A stretch of 64,000 nucleotides of DNA, from the NCBI RefSeq assembly GCF_901709675.1, contig NC_051105.1, forward strand, positions 308,001 to 372,000. Reading direction: 5' to 3'. The stretch's first letter is position 1; each line of letters starts with the position of its first letter. This stretch comes from Syngnathus acus (taxonomy: Eukaryota; Chordata; Actinopteri; Syngnathiformes; Syngnathidae). The notes below the pieces were generated by a model that worked only from the letters and a program-made list of their open reading frames with translations, made no database searches and was not told the origin of the DNA. This document shows positions 1 through 13,100 of the stretch, in pieces. A program made the translations under genes and the position numbers.

Positions 1-3000
1 AAGCTGCCACAAATCCAGCTGGAAAGTTGGAGAACTGGAGGAAGGCAAGATGTACTTCTTCAGAGTTTTGGCTGAGAACGAATATGGCATCGGCCTCCCG
101 GTGGAGACGTTTGACCCCATTAAGGTGTCGGAGAGACCCCTCCCTCCAGGAAAGGTGACTCTCCGCGAGGTTACCGGCACCAGCGTTACACTCACCTGGG
201 AGAAGCCCGACCATGACGGTGGCAGCAGAATCACCGGATACATTGTTGAGATGCAGGCGAGTGATAGTGAAAAGTGGACCCAGGTTATGGCGGTCAAGAC
301 CAACGAGGCAGTTGTAACAGGTTTAACGCAGGGAGAGGAGTACATGTTCCGTATCTCAGCAACCAATGAAAAGGGAGTTAGTGATCCACGTTCTCTCAGC
401 ATGCCAGTGGTGGCCAAAGATCTGGTTATAGCGCCAACGTTCAAACTGGCTTTCAGCACCTTTAGTGTGCTAGCCGGAGAGGATCTGAAGATTGACGTGC
501 CTTATGCCGCTTGTCCCAAAGCAACAGCGACGTGGTTCAAAGACGGCGTCGCCCTCAAGGAGACGACGAGAGTTCACGCTGAAAGCACCAACAAGAACCT
601 TTTCCTGGTCATTAAGGAGGCCTGCAGAGATGATGTGGGCGTGTATTCCATCAAACTTAGTAACACAGCAGGAGAGGCAACTGCAGACATAAACGTGGTG
701 GTGCTAGACAAGCCAGGCCCTCCAACTGGCCCAATCAAGCTGGACGAAGTCACTGCAGACAGTGTGATCTTGTCCTGGAATCCGCCAGAGTACGACGGTG
801 GCTGTAGCATCAACAATTATGTCGTGGAGAAGAGAGACACGTCGACCACTAACTGGCAGATCGTATCGGCCACGGTAGCCAGAACCACTATAAAAGCTGT
901 ACGTCTGAAGACCGGATGTGAGTACCAATTCAGGATTGCCGCAGAGAACCGCTATGGCAAGTCCTCGGCGCTGCTATCTGAAAGCATAGTAGCTCAATAT
1001 CCATTCGACGTACCCGCTTCACCACGTTCCGTGGTTGTCCAGTCAGCCACCAAGGAGAGCATGATGGTCGTATGGGATAAACCCAGCAGTGATGGTGGAA
1101 GTAAGATCCTGGGCTACCACCTGGAGCTCAAAGAGAAAAACAGTATTCTGTGGGTGAAGCAGAACAAACAGCTTATCCCAGAAACCCGATTCAAAGCGGT
1201 TGGCCTGGAAGAGGGTATTGAATACGAGTTCAGAGTTTATGCTGAGAACATTGTCGGCCTAAGCAAAGCAAGCGTCGTGAGTGATTTGCAGGTAGCCAGA
1301 GACCCTTGTGACAGACCAGGAAAGCCGGAGGCTGTTATCGTAACCAGAAACCAGGTGACCCTCCGATGGGCCAAACCCGAGTATGATGGTGGCATAAAAA
1401 TCACTGGCTATGTGGTAGAGAAGAAGGAAGGAGCCGGACGCTGGATGAAGGCCAGTTTTGCCAACGTCATCGAGACTTCATTTGTTGTCACGGGTCTCAC
1501 TGAAGATCAGATTTATGAGTTCCGCGTCATTGCAAAAAATGCAGCTGGTGTGAGCAGTCAACCGTCCGACTCCACCGGAGCCATCACTGCCAAGGATGAG
1601 GTGGATCCGCCCCAAATTGACTTAGATGCCAAATACTCCCAGGCTGTGGTCGTGAACGCCGGAGAGTCCTTCATGCTTGAGGCGGCTTTCTCCGGCAAAC
1701 CCGTACCCACGGTACAATGGCTGAAGGAGGGTCAAGTCATGAGTGAAGCAGCACGCCTGGAAATCAAGAACACAGACTTTTTGACCTGCATTGTTGTCAA
1801 AGAAGCCATTCGTGTCGATGGGGGCCAGTACACGTTGCTGGTGAAGAATGTAGGTGGAGAGAAATCTGTGAACATTCATGTCAAAGTTCTGGACAGGCCA
1901 GGTCCGCCAGAGGGCCCTATTTCAATCTACGGTGTAACGAGTGAGAAATGCTCCATTTCCTGGAAACCACCTTTGCAAGATGGCGGTAGCGATGTCTCAC
2001 ATTACATTGTTGAAAGGAGAGAGACGAGCAGACTGGTTTGGACAGTAGTTGAACAGAAGGTTCAAACCCTCAACCTGAAGATCACCAAGCTTCTCCCCGG
2101 TAACGAGTACATCTTTAGAGTGATTGCAGTGAGCAAATATGGAGTCGGTGAGCCTCTGGAATCCGAGCCCATGATTGCCAAAAATCCATTTGTCCCGCCC
2201 GACCCACCAAGAGAGGTCGAGGTCTCCACGATTACCAAAGACTCCATGGTAGTGACCTGGGAACGGCCGAGTAACGACGGCGGCAGCGCCATCCAAGGTT
2301 ATGTTGTGGAGAAACGTGACAAGGACGGCGTTAGATGGACCAGGTGCAATAAGCGTAACGTAAGCGAGCTCCGTTTCAGAGTTAGCGGTCTTCAAGAAAA
2401 CCACAGCTATGAATTTAGAGTCTCTGCAGAGAATGCTGCCGGCATCGGAACGCCCAGTCCCACGACAACATATTACAAAGCCTTGGATCCTATCTTCAAA
2501 CCAGGCCCGCCAAACAATCCCAAGGTGGTGGAAACGTCAAGATCCACCGTTTCCTTGACCTGGGGTAAACCCATCTATGACGGTGGCTGTGAGATTCAGG
2601 CCTACATTGTAGAAGCATGCAACAGCGCATCAGACGAGTGGTTCATATGCACTCCTTCCTCTGGAATCGCAGAAACGTACTTTACGGTGACAAAGCTCCT
2701 GGAGAAGCACGAGTATCAGTTCAGAGTGTGCGCCATCAACAAAATGGGTGTCGGCGAGCAAGCTGATTTCCCGGGGAAAATCGTTCTGGAAGAAAAGCTC
2801 GAAGCTCCAGACCTGGACCTCGATGCCGATATGAGAAAGATGATCAACATCAGAGCCGCAAGCACACTTAGGCTCTTTGTTCCCGTGAGAGGTCGTCCCG
2901 CCCCTGAGGTCAAATGGGGCAAGGCTGATGGGGAGATTAAGGAGACAGCCCAAATTGATAACACAGACAGCTACGCATCGCTTGTTATTGAGAACGTGGA

Positions 3001-6000
3001 CCGATTTGACAGTGGCAAATACACGCTTACTGCAGAGAACGCCAGTGGAATAAAGTGCGCCTTCATCAGCGTCAGAGTCCTGGACTCCCCGAGCCCTCCA
3101 AATAACCTTTTCGTCAAGGAGATCACCAAGAACTCCGTCACCCTGACGTGGGAGCCTCCGCTCATCGACGGCGGCTCAAAGATTAAGCAATACATCGTGG
3201 AGAAGCGGGAGAGCACTCGTAAGGTTTACTCCCCAGTCACCGTCTGCAATAAGATGATATGGAAAGTAGAATCTCTGCCAGAGGGTGGAATATTCTTCTT
3301 TAGAGTGATGGCTGAGAACGAGTACGGCATCGGTCTGCCTGCCAAAACCATTGAGCCGATCAAGGTATCTGAGAAGCCGCAGCCCCCCGGTAAAGTCAGC
3401 GTTGTTGACGTCACGCACAGTTGCGTCACCTTGACGTGGGAGAAGCCCTTACATGATGGCGGCAGCCGGATAAGCCACTACGAAGTTGAACTGGCTCCAA
3501 TGGACACTGACTCCTGGTCCGTCTGTGCCAGTGGGAAGGCAACCGAGGCCCGAGTGAGTAACTTGCTCAAGGGAGAAGAGTATCAGTTCCGAGTGGTGGC
3601 TGTCAACGACAAGGGCAGGAGCGACCCCAGGCAACTGGCTCAGCCGGTCGTCGCAAAGGACCTTGTGATCGAGCCTGCCGTTCGTCCTAAAGCCAGTAGC
3701 TACAGTGTTCAAGTGGGACACGACCTCAAGATGGAAGTGCCAATTGCGGGACATCCAAAGCCGACCATCTCTTGGTCCAAGGATGGAGCCGTCCTCAAGC
3801 AGACCACCAGGGTAAACGTCACAGATTCAGCGCATCAGACCACACTCACGATAAAGGATGCCACGAGAGAGGACGAAGGCATGTACACCATCACCGTTGC
3901 CAACGATCTGGGATCCAAGGAAGCCACTGTCGAAGTTATCACTTTAGACAAGCCCGGACCGCCGACGGGACCTGTCAAATTGGATGATGTCAGTGCAGAG
4001 AGTATCACCCTTACATGGGAACCTCCCACTTATACAGGCGGCTGCCAAATATCAAACTATGTTGTCGAAAAACGAGACACAACCACCACCAACTGGGTAG
4101 TGGTTTCTGCCACCGTGGCCAGATTGACACTCAAAGTGGGCAATCTGAAGACCGGCGCGGAGTATCAATTCCGAATCTATGCTGAGAACAGATATGGCAA
4201 GAGTTATGCCATTGATTCGGACCCGGTCGTGGCGCAGTATCCATTCCAAGAGCCCGGGCCACCGGGCACGCCGTTTGTGTCTTCATACACTAAAGACCAC
4301 ATGGTCGTGGAGTGGCACAAATCTCCATCTGATGGCGGCAGCACTATCTTGGGCTATCATCTTGAAAGGAAAGAGAAGAACAGCATACTTTGGACCAAGA
4401 TTAACAAGACTCTCGTCCAAGACTGTAGGTTCAAATCCACTCCTCTGGAGGAAGGCATCGAGTATGAATACAGGGTCTACGCCGAGAACATTGTCGGCAT
4501 TGGAAAGTGCAGTAAAGTCTCAGAGGTCTATGTGGCCCGCGATCCGTGTGATCCTCCTGGCTGTCCAGTAGCACTGATTGTGACCAGACACTCAGTGAAG
4601 CTCAGGTGGGCCGCCCCGCAGTACAATGGCGGAAGTCTAATTATTGGATATGTAGTGGAGAAACGGGATCTTCCTGAAGGCAAGTGGATGAAGGCCAGCT
4701 TTGCAAACGTCACGAGCCTTGAATTCACGGTCACCGGCTTGACAGAAAACAGCAAATATGACTTTAGGGTCATTGCAAGGAACGCGGCCGGTGCAGTCAG
4801 CAAGCCTTCCGAGAGCACCGGATCCATCACGGCAATAGACGAAGTTAACCCGCCCGGCTGTGAGACGGACGCCATGTACAATCAGACGCTCGTCGTCAAT
4901 GCTGGGGACACATTCAGTTTGGAGGCCAAAGTGGACGGAAAGCCCGTTCCCACAGCTCAGTGGTTTAAGGGAGATGTTGAAGTGGAGAACTCGGCCCGAG
5001 CGGAGATTAAAAATGAAGACTTTAAGGCTCTTCTTGTTGTGAAGGATGCCATCAGAGTGGACGGCGGCCAATACACACTGCTACTGACCAACGTGGCCGG
5101 CAGCAAGACTGTCCCATTCAGCGTGAAAGTCCTCGACAGACCGGGTCCATCGGAGGGTCCTCTTACTGTCAGCAATGTCACAGAGGAGAAGTGCTCCCTG
5201 TCGTGGCTTCCGCCGAGGCATGACGGCGGCAGCGGCATTTCTCACTACGTCATTCAGAAGAGAGAGACCAGCCGCCTGGCGTGGACTGTGGTCTCCAGTG
5301 ATTGCGTTGCCACCATGTTCAAGGTCACCAAACTCTTGAAGGGTAACGAATACATCTTCAGGGTCATGGCGGTCAACAAATATGGCGAGGGGGAGCCTCT
5401 AGAGTCAGCTCCAGTTATAATGAGGAATCCATTTGTCCCGCCTGGCACACCTCGAGAGATTGACATCACCAACATTACCAGGGACTCCATGACTGTCTGC
5501 TGGAACCGCCCCGAGACCAACGGAGGCAGTGAAATTGTTGGCTACATTGTGGAAAAGCGAGATCGGGCTGGCATAAGGTGGACCAAGTGTAACAAGCGCA
5601 GGGTAACGGACTTGCGTTTCCGAGTGACGGGACTGACCGAGGACCACGAATATGAATTCAGGGTGTCTGCCGAGAATGCAGCTGGCGTGAGTCAGCCGAG
5701 CCCTCCCACACCTTACCTGAAAGCCTGTGACCCCACTTTTGAGCCTGGCAGCCCCACCGACGTTCATGTGACAGACACCACAAAGGACTCCATAAGTCTG
5801 GCATGGCACAGGCCCATATATGATGGTGGCTGCGAGATTCAAGGTTACGTTGTTGAAGTCACCAAGGCTGATGAGGAGGAGTGGACTATTTGCACGCCAC
5901 CTTCTGGAGTAAATGTCCCCAAGTTTACCATCACCAAGTTGACTGAGCATCAGGAATACAAAGTGCGCGTCTGTGCCATCAACAAGCTGGGCATTGGGGA

Positions 6001-9000
6001 GCCAAGCCAGGTCCTGGGCACACTTACGCCTGTGGATAAGATGAATGCCCCGGAGATGATTCTGGATGCAGAACTTCGAAAGGGCATTACCGTCCGTGCG
6101 GGAGCCCCCATGAGAATTGGCATTCCATTTAAGGGTCGTCCTACACCGGAGATTAGCTGGGCCAAGGAGGACGGTGAACTTCCCAGTAAAGTTCAACTTG
6201 AAATGGAAGATGACTACACGCAGCTCTCCATCGATATCTGTGACAGATATGATGCCGGGAAATATGTCCTCAATCTGCAAAACAGCGCAGGCACCAAATC
6301 TGCATTTGTATCTGTCAAAGTTCTGGACACCCCAGGAGCGCCCATGAACCTGATCGTCAAAGATGTCAAACGCGAGAGCGTCACCCTGAGTTGGGAGCCC
6401 CCTCTTATTGACGGTGGTGCAAGAATAAAGAATTATCTGGTCGAAAAGCGTGAGTCCAACAGGAAGGTTTATGCCAACGTAGACAACAAGTGCACAAAGA
6501 CCAGCTATCGAGTCACCGGGCTCACAGAGGGAATCATTTACTACTTCCGGGTCCTTGCCGAAAATGAGTTTGGTGTCGGACTACCCGTTGAGACAACAGA
6601 CTCGGTTAAGACCGCTGAGCCTCCTCTGTCAGTCGGTAAAGTCAATTTAACCGAAGTCACTAAAACAACTGCCTCGCTGTCATGGGAGAAACCAGTCCAC
6701 GACGGAGGAAGCAGGATTATCGGTTACTACATCGAAATGCAAACTATGGACTCTGAGGAATGGGTGGAGGCCACCACCACCAAGACCTGCGAAGGCACGG
6801 TCACAGGCCTCACTGCCGGACACGAGTATCTTTTCAGAGTATCTGCCTTTAATGACAAAGGTAAGAGTGACCCTAGGGCTCTCGCTGCACCGGTCATAGC
6901 CATGGATTTGACCATGTTGCCCGGATTCAGCATGACATTCAACACGTATAGTTTGCAAAATGGTGAAGATTTGAAGATTGAGATTCCAGTGACTGGGCGT
7001 CCAGTCCCGACAGTGGAGTGGAAGAAAGAAGGACAGGCTCTTAGAGAGACGACCAGGCTCAATGTATCTGGTACGCCTACATCGACAAAGCTGTGCATCA
7101 AGGATGCAAAGAGGGAGGATTCCGGCAAATACAGCGTCACAGCTACCAGCAATGTCGGAACTGCAACCGAGGAGATCACCGTTATCGTTCTCGATAAACC
7201 AGGTCCGCCCACCGGTCCTGTGAAGATTGACGAAGTGAGCTCCAATTACGTGACACTCTCCTGGGAACCACCGACGTATACTGGCGGCTGTCAAATTAAC
7301 AACTACATTGTCGAGAAGAGAGACACCACCAGCACAGCTTGGCAGATTGTGTCTGCGACCATCGCCAGAACAACCATCAAGGTCAGCAACCTGAAGACTG
7401 GAGTGGAATATCAATTCAGAGTGTCTGCTGAGAACAGATATGGAAAGAGTTCCGCAATTGTCTCACCACAAGTCATGGCTCGGTATCCATTCAGTGTGCC
7501 TGACGCACCAGTCGCACCCATTGTGACCGCGGCGACCAAGGACAGCATGGTGGTAGAGTGGAAGCCGCCCCTAAACAATGGTGGCAGTCCCATTCTTGGT
7601 TACCGTCTGGAGAGGAAGGAGAAGAACAGCCTCCTGTGGACTCAGCTCAACAAGCTGCTTATCCCCGATGCACGGTTCAAGACCGGTGATCTGGAGGAGG
7701 GCATCGAGTATGAATTCAGGGTGTGTGCCGAAAACATTGCAGGACTAAGTCCCGTGAGCAAAGTCTCTGAAAGCACCGTCGCTCGGGACCCCTGTGACGC
7801 ACCGGGTACTCCCGAGGCCATTGAAATAACACGAAACCACGTCACGCTTCGGTGGGCCGCTCCAGCGTACGACGGAGGCAGCGTGATTACCGGCTACGTG
7901 GTTGAAAGGAGGAAACACCCGGATACTCGCTGGATGAAGGCCAGCTTCACCAACATCCTTAACACCCAGTTCACGATCACTGGCCTGACTGAAGACTGCA
8001 TTTATGAGTTCAGAGTTGTGGCCAAGAATGCAGCAGGCACATCCAGCCGTCCCTCTCCAAGCACAGGAGAAATAACTGCCAAAGATGAAATTGAGGCCCC
8101 CGAAGCAACCATGGATTCCAAATTCAAGGACCTAACGGTGGTTCGTGCTGGCGAAACGTTTGTCATTGACGCAGACTACACCGGCAAGCCTCTGCCTGAG
8201 GTCATCTGGTTAAAGGATGGGAAGGAGATTGACAAGACTACGCCAAGAATGGAGATCAAGACCACACTCACACGCACCGTCTTGACAGTGAAGGACTGCA
8301 TCCGCACAGACGGGGGACACTTTGTTCTCAAACTCGTGAACGTGGGAGGAGTTAAAAACATGCCGGCTAACGTCAAGGTTCTAGATAGACCCGGCCCACC
8401 GGAGGGCCCGTTAAAGGTCAAAGGCGTTACTGCTGAAAAGTGTTATCTGCATTGGAACCATCCCTCGCAGGACGGCGGAGCTGGCATTTCACACTATATC
8501 ATCGAAAAGAGAGAAACCAGCCGTTTGTCGTGGACTATGGTGGAGCCCAACATACAAGCCATCAGCTATAAAGTCACCAAACTGCTGCCTGGGAACGAGT
8601 ACATCTTCCGAGTCACGGCTGTCAACAAATACGGTGTTGGAGAGCCACTCGAATCTGAGCCAGTTGTCGCACGCAATCCATTCACCACCCCGAGCGCACC
8701 GAGCATACCAGAGGCCGGTGCCATCACCAGAGACTCCATTGTGCTCACCTGGGAACGGCCAGAGAGCAACGGGGGAGCCGAGATTGAGGGATACATCCTT
8801 GAAAAACGTGACAAGGATGGCATCCGATGGAGCAAATGCAACAAGAAGAGGCTGACCGACCTGAGGTTCCGATGCACCGGTCTCACCGAGGGCCACTCTT
8901 ACGAATTCAGGGTCTCTGCTGAAAATGCCGCTGGCGTGGGCACGCCCAGTGCACCGACTCAGTACATCAAGGCGTGCGATGCCATTTACCCACCAGGACC

Positions 9001-12000
9001 CCCAAACAACCCGAAGGTCGCCGACCATTCCAGCACAACGGTCTCCTTGACCTGGACGAGGCCTATATATGATGGCGGAGCACCCGTCAGCGGTTACATT
9101 GTTGAAATGAAGGAGGCCGAAGCGGATGAATGGGTCGTTTGCACCCCACACACTGGGGTGCAGGCTACCAGCTACACAGTGAAGAAATTGAGGGAGAACG
9201 CAGAGTACCGTTTCCGCATCTGCGCCGTTAACTGCGAGGGCGTGGGTGAACACGTAGACCTGCCTGGCAACGTCATCGCCGCTGAGAAACTGGAAGCTCC
9301 TGAAATTGAACTGGACTGCGATCTAAGAAAGATGGTCAACATCAGGGCCACAGCGTCCTTGCGTCTATTTGTCACAATCCGAGGGAAGCCTGAGCCCGAG
9401 GTCCGGTGGTCAAAGGCAGACGGCACTCTCAACGAGCGTGCTCAGATTGAGGTGACGAGCTCCTACACCATGTTAGTGATTGAGAACGTCGACCGATTTG
9501 ATACCGGGAAATATGTACTGACGCTGGAGAACATGAGCGGTTCTAAATCGGCCTTCATCAACGTCCGAGTCCTGGACTCACCTAGCGCCCCCACGAACCT
9601 TGAGGTGAAAGACGTGAAAAGAAATTCAGTCTCTCTCTCCTGGGAGCCGCCTCTTATCGACGGAGGGGCAAAGATATCTCATTACGTTGTGGAGAAGAGA
9701 GAGCAGAAGAGAATGGCCTTCACCAGCGTGAGCACCAATTGTGTGAGGAACTCTTACATGATCTCTGACCTACAGGAGGGAGGCCGGTATTACTTCCGCG
9801 TGCTGGCTGTAAATGAACTCGGTGTGGGTCTGCCCGCCTCCACGGAACAAGTCAAAGTCTCTGAGGCTCCTTTGCCTCCTGGCAGAGTGCAGCTGATGGA
9901 CGTCACTCGCCACACTGTCACTCTGTCCTGGGAGAAACCTGACCATGATGGTGGCAGCAAGATTACAGGCTACATTGTGGAGATGCAGCCCTACGGAGAC
10001 GAAGTGTGGAGTTTGTGCAGTGAAGTTAAAGCACTCGAGGCCACCGTTGAAGGTCTCGCAACAGACGAGGAGTACTTCTTCAGGGTTTTGGCGGTGAACG
10101 ACAAGGGCAGGAGTGACCCCAAACCTCTAGCTGAGCCCGTTTTGGTGCAGGACACCACCGTCAAGCCCACCATCAACCTGCTGTTCAACACGTACAGTGT
10201 CAAAGCTGGAGATGACCTGAAGATTGACGTTCCCTTCAAAGGCAGGCCGCAGCCTGAAGTGACCTGGAAGAAGGATGGTCAGGTGCTGAAGCAGACCACT
10301 CGAGTCAATGTTCTCACCTCGCAGAGCTCGTCGAAAATCGTCATCAAGGATGCCACCAGGGAAGACGTAGGAAAGTATGAGCTCACTCTTACTAATGCAG
10401 TGGGCACGACAACAGGTGAAATCTCTGTTATCATCCTGGACAAACCGGGCCCGCCCAGTAACATTAAGATGGATGAGGTGAGCGCTGACTTTGTATCTCT
10501 GTCTTGGGATGCTCCGACCTACCACGGCGGATGCCAAATTAATAATTACGTGGTGGAAAAGAGAGACACGACCACAACTGTATGGCAGATTGTGTCTGCG
10601 ACCGTCGCCAGGACCTCGATCAAAGTGTGCCGTCTAACTCAGGGAACGGAATATCAGTTCCGCGTCGCAGCCGAGAATCGATACGGCAAGAGTCACGCTG
10701 TCGACTCTGCTCCCGTCGTTGCTCAGTATCCGTTCGAACCGCCGGGCTCTCCCGCCAACGTTCGTGTTTCCCATGCCAACAAGTCTGGCATGCTTGTTGT
10801 TTGGGACCGACCCATCAGGGATGGTGGAAGCCCCATCGTTGGTTATCACATTGAGTGCAAGGATCAAAGCAGCATCCTTTGGACCAAGGTGAACAGAGGT
10901 CTTGTGACCGAGAGTCAGTTTAAGATGAGTGGCATCGAAGAAGGCTTGCTCTACCAGTTTAGAGTCTATGCGGAGAACATTGCCGGCATCGGTCCAGGGT
11001 CCAAAGCCAGTGAGCCGGTGGCAGCAAGGAATCCTTGTGAACCTCCTCGCAATCTAAAAGTCACCAATATCACAAGGACCTCGGTCTCCCTCTTCTGGGA
11101 CAAGCCAGAACATGATGGTGGAATCAAGATTACAGGCTACATCGTTGAACGCAAAGAGGTTCCGAATGGCCGCTGGCTGAAGTGTAACTTCACCAACCTG
11201 CAAGACACTTACTTTGATGTCACAGGCCTAACTGAAGACGTCCAGTATGACTTCCACGTTATCGCTAAGAATTCTGCCGAGGTGTTGAGCGTTCCTTCCG
11301 ACAGTACTGGACCTATAAAAGTCAAAGATGATGTCGATCCACCCACAATCATCTTGGAAGAAAAGTTCAGACAGCTGCTTGTCATCAAAGCAGGAGAAAT
11401 GATTCAAATTGATGCTGAAACCACCGGGCGACCGCTTCCTGTCGTGACGTGGTCTAAGGATGGAAAGGAGATTGAGGCCAAGGCCAGGTGTGAGATCGCC
11501 ACCACCAACTTCGCAACTACCCTGCTGATAAGAGATGCTATCAGGAGAGACTCTGGCCAGTACGTTCTGACTCTGCACAATGTGGCAGGAACCCGGTCTG
11601 TGGCTATCAACTGCAAGGTTCTGGATAGGCCCGGACCTTCTTCGGGACCCTTGGCTGTGTCTGGCCTGACAGCAGAAAAATGTACTCTGACCTGGGGACC
11701 TCCTCGGGAGAACGGCGGCGCCGATATTATGCACTACATTGTCGAAAAACGGGAGACTAGCAGACTGGCGTGGACTCTTGTCCATGGTGACATGAAGGCC
11801 ACCACCTGCAAAGTCACCAAGCTGCTTAAGGGAAATGAGTACATCTTCCGAGTTAGAGGAGTGAACAAATATGGGGATGGCGAAGCCCTTGAAAGTGAGC
11901 CAACAAAGGCCATGGATCCGTTCACAGTCCCCGCTGCTCCCACGAATGTTCAGGTCACCTCAGTTACCAGCGAGGCAATGACCATCTGCTGGGAAAGACC

Positions 12001-13100
12001 AGTCTCTGACGGTGGCAGCAGCATTGCTGGCTACGTCATCGAAAAGAGAGAGAAGACTGGCCTTCGCTGGTGCCGTGTTAACAAGAAACCCGTTTATGAC
12101 CTCAGAGTCAAAGCATCACACCTTCGTGAGGGCGCTGAGTATGAATACAGAGTGTTTGCAGAGAATGCTGCCGGTCTTAGCGCTCCCAGCGTTGCCTGTC
12201 CGCTCACCAAGGCAGAAGATCCCCAGTTCTTGCCTTCCCCGCCAGCGAAGCCCAAGATCATTGACTCCACAAAGTCCACTGTCGCCCTGTCGTGGAATAA
12301 GCCACTGTTTGACGGCGGTGCCCCCGTGACGGGATACCAAGTGGAATATAGAAACACTTTGGATGATGAATGGACAGTCGGTGTCCAGAACACCAAGAAT
12401 ACAGAGTTCACAGTGGTAGGACTGACACCTGGTGCAGAGTACGTGTTTGTGGTGAAGTCCATGAACAAGATTGGAGTCAGCGACCCCAGTCCAGAGTCTG
12501 ACAAGCAGCTGGCCAAGGAACGGGAAGAAGAGCCCATCTTTGACATCAGCAACGATATGAGGAAAACTCTTATCGTGAAGGATGGTAGCTCCTTCACCAT
12601 GACAGTGCCCTTCAGAGGCAAACCCATCCCCAGTGTGACTTGGAGCAAGCCAGATGTCGACCTAAGGGTCCGTGCTGTCATTGACACCACAGAAACCTTC
12701 ACCTCAATCACTTTGGAGAAAGCCACTCGCAACGATTCTGGAAAATACACAATCACCTTGTCCAATGTAGCTGGTACTGCCTCCTTGACTCTCAATGTCA
12801 GAGTCCTGGATTCTCCTGGACCTCCAGCATGTGTCATGGTCAAGGATGTGACCAAGAACTCTGCAATTGTGACATGGGATACTCCCGAGAATGAAGGAGG
12901 AGGACCGGTAAAGAACTACCTGGTGGATATCCGGGAGGCCAGTAGGAAGGGCTGGACTCAGCTGACTGACACGTGCCATAGGCTGACATACAAGGTGTCA
13001 GACCTGCAAGAGGGCGGCGTGTTCTACTTCAGAGTGACTGGCGAGAATGAGTATGGCGTCGGAGTACCTGCTGAGACCAAAGAAGGAACCAAGATCACGG
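1..13100 (+). other. ttn: Giant titin C-zone exon with 11-domain super-repeats
   Basis: A single exon of at least 13.1 kb; the donor is at 13101. Domains follow the order Ig-Fn-Fn-Ig-Fn-Fn-Fn-Ig-Fn-Fn-Fn, the eleven-domain C-zone super-repeat known from vertebrate titin, which matches the myosin filament and MyBP-C stripe repeat. Super-repeat starts (first Ig) fall near 2798, 6041, 9290 and 12526, giving a period of about 3.24 kb. Equivalent Ig domains carry related N-terminal signatures, such as LEAPDLDLDAD at 2798 and LEAPEIELDCD at 9290. The corresponding giant A-band exon is also a single exon in mammals. The exon ends inside the fifth super-repeat seen here, within an Fn3-Fn3 boundary. 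Confidence 0.95.
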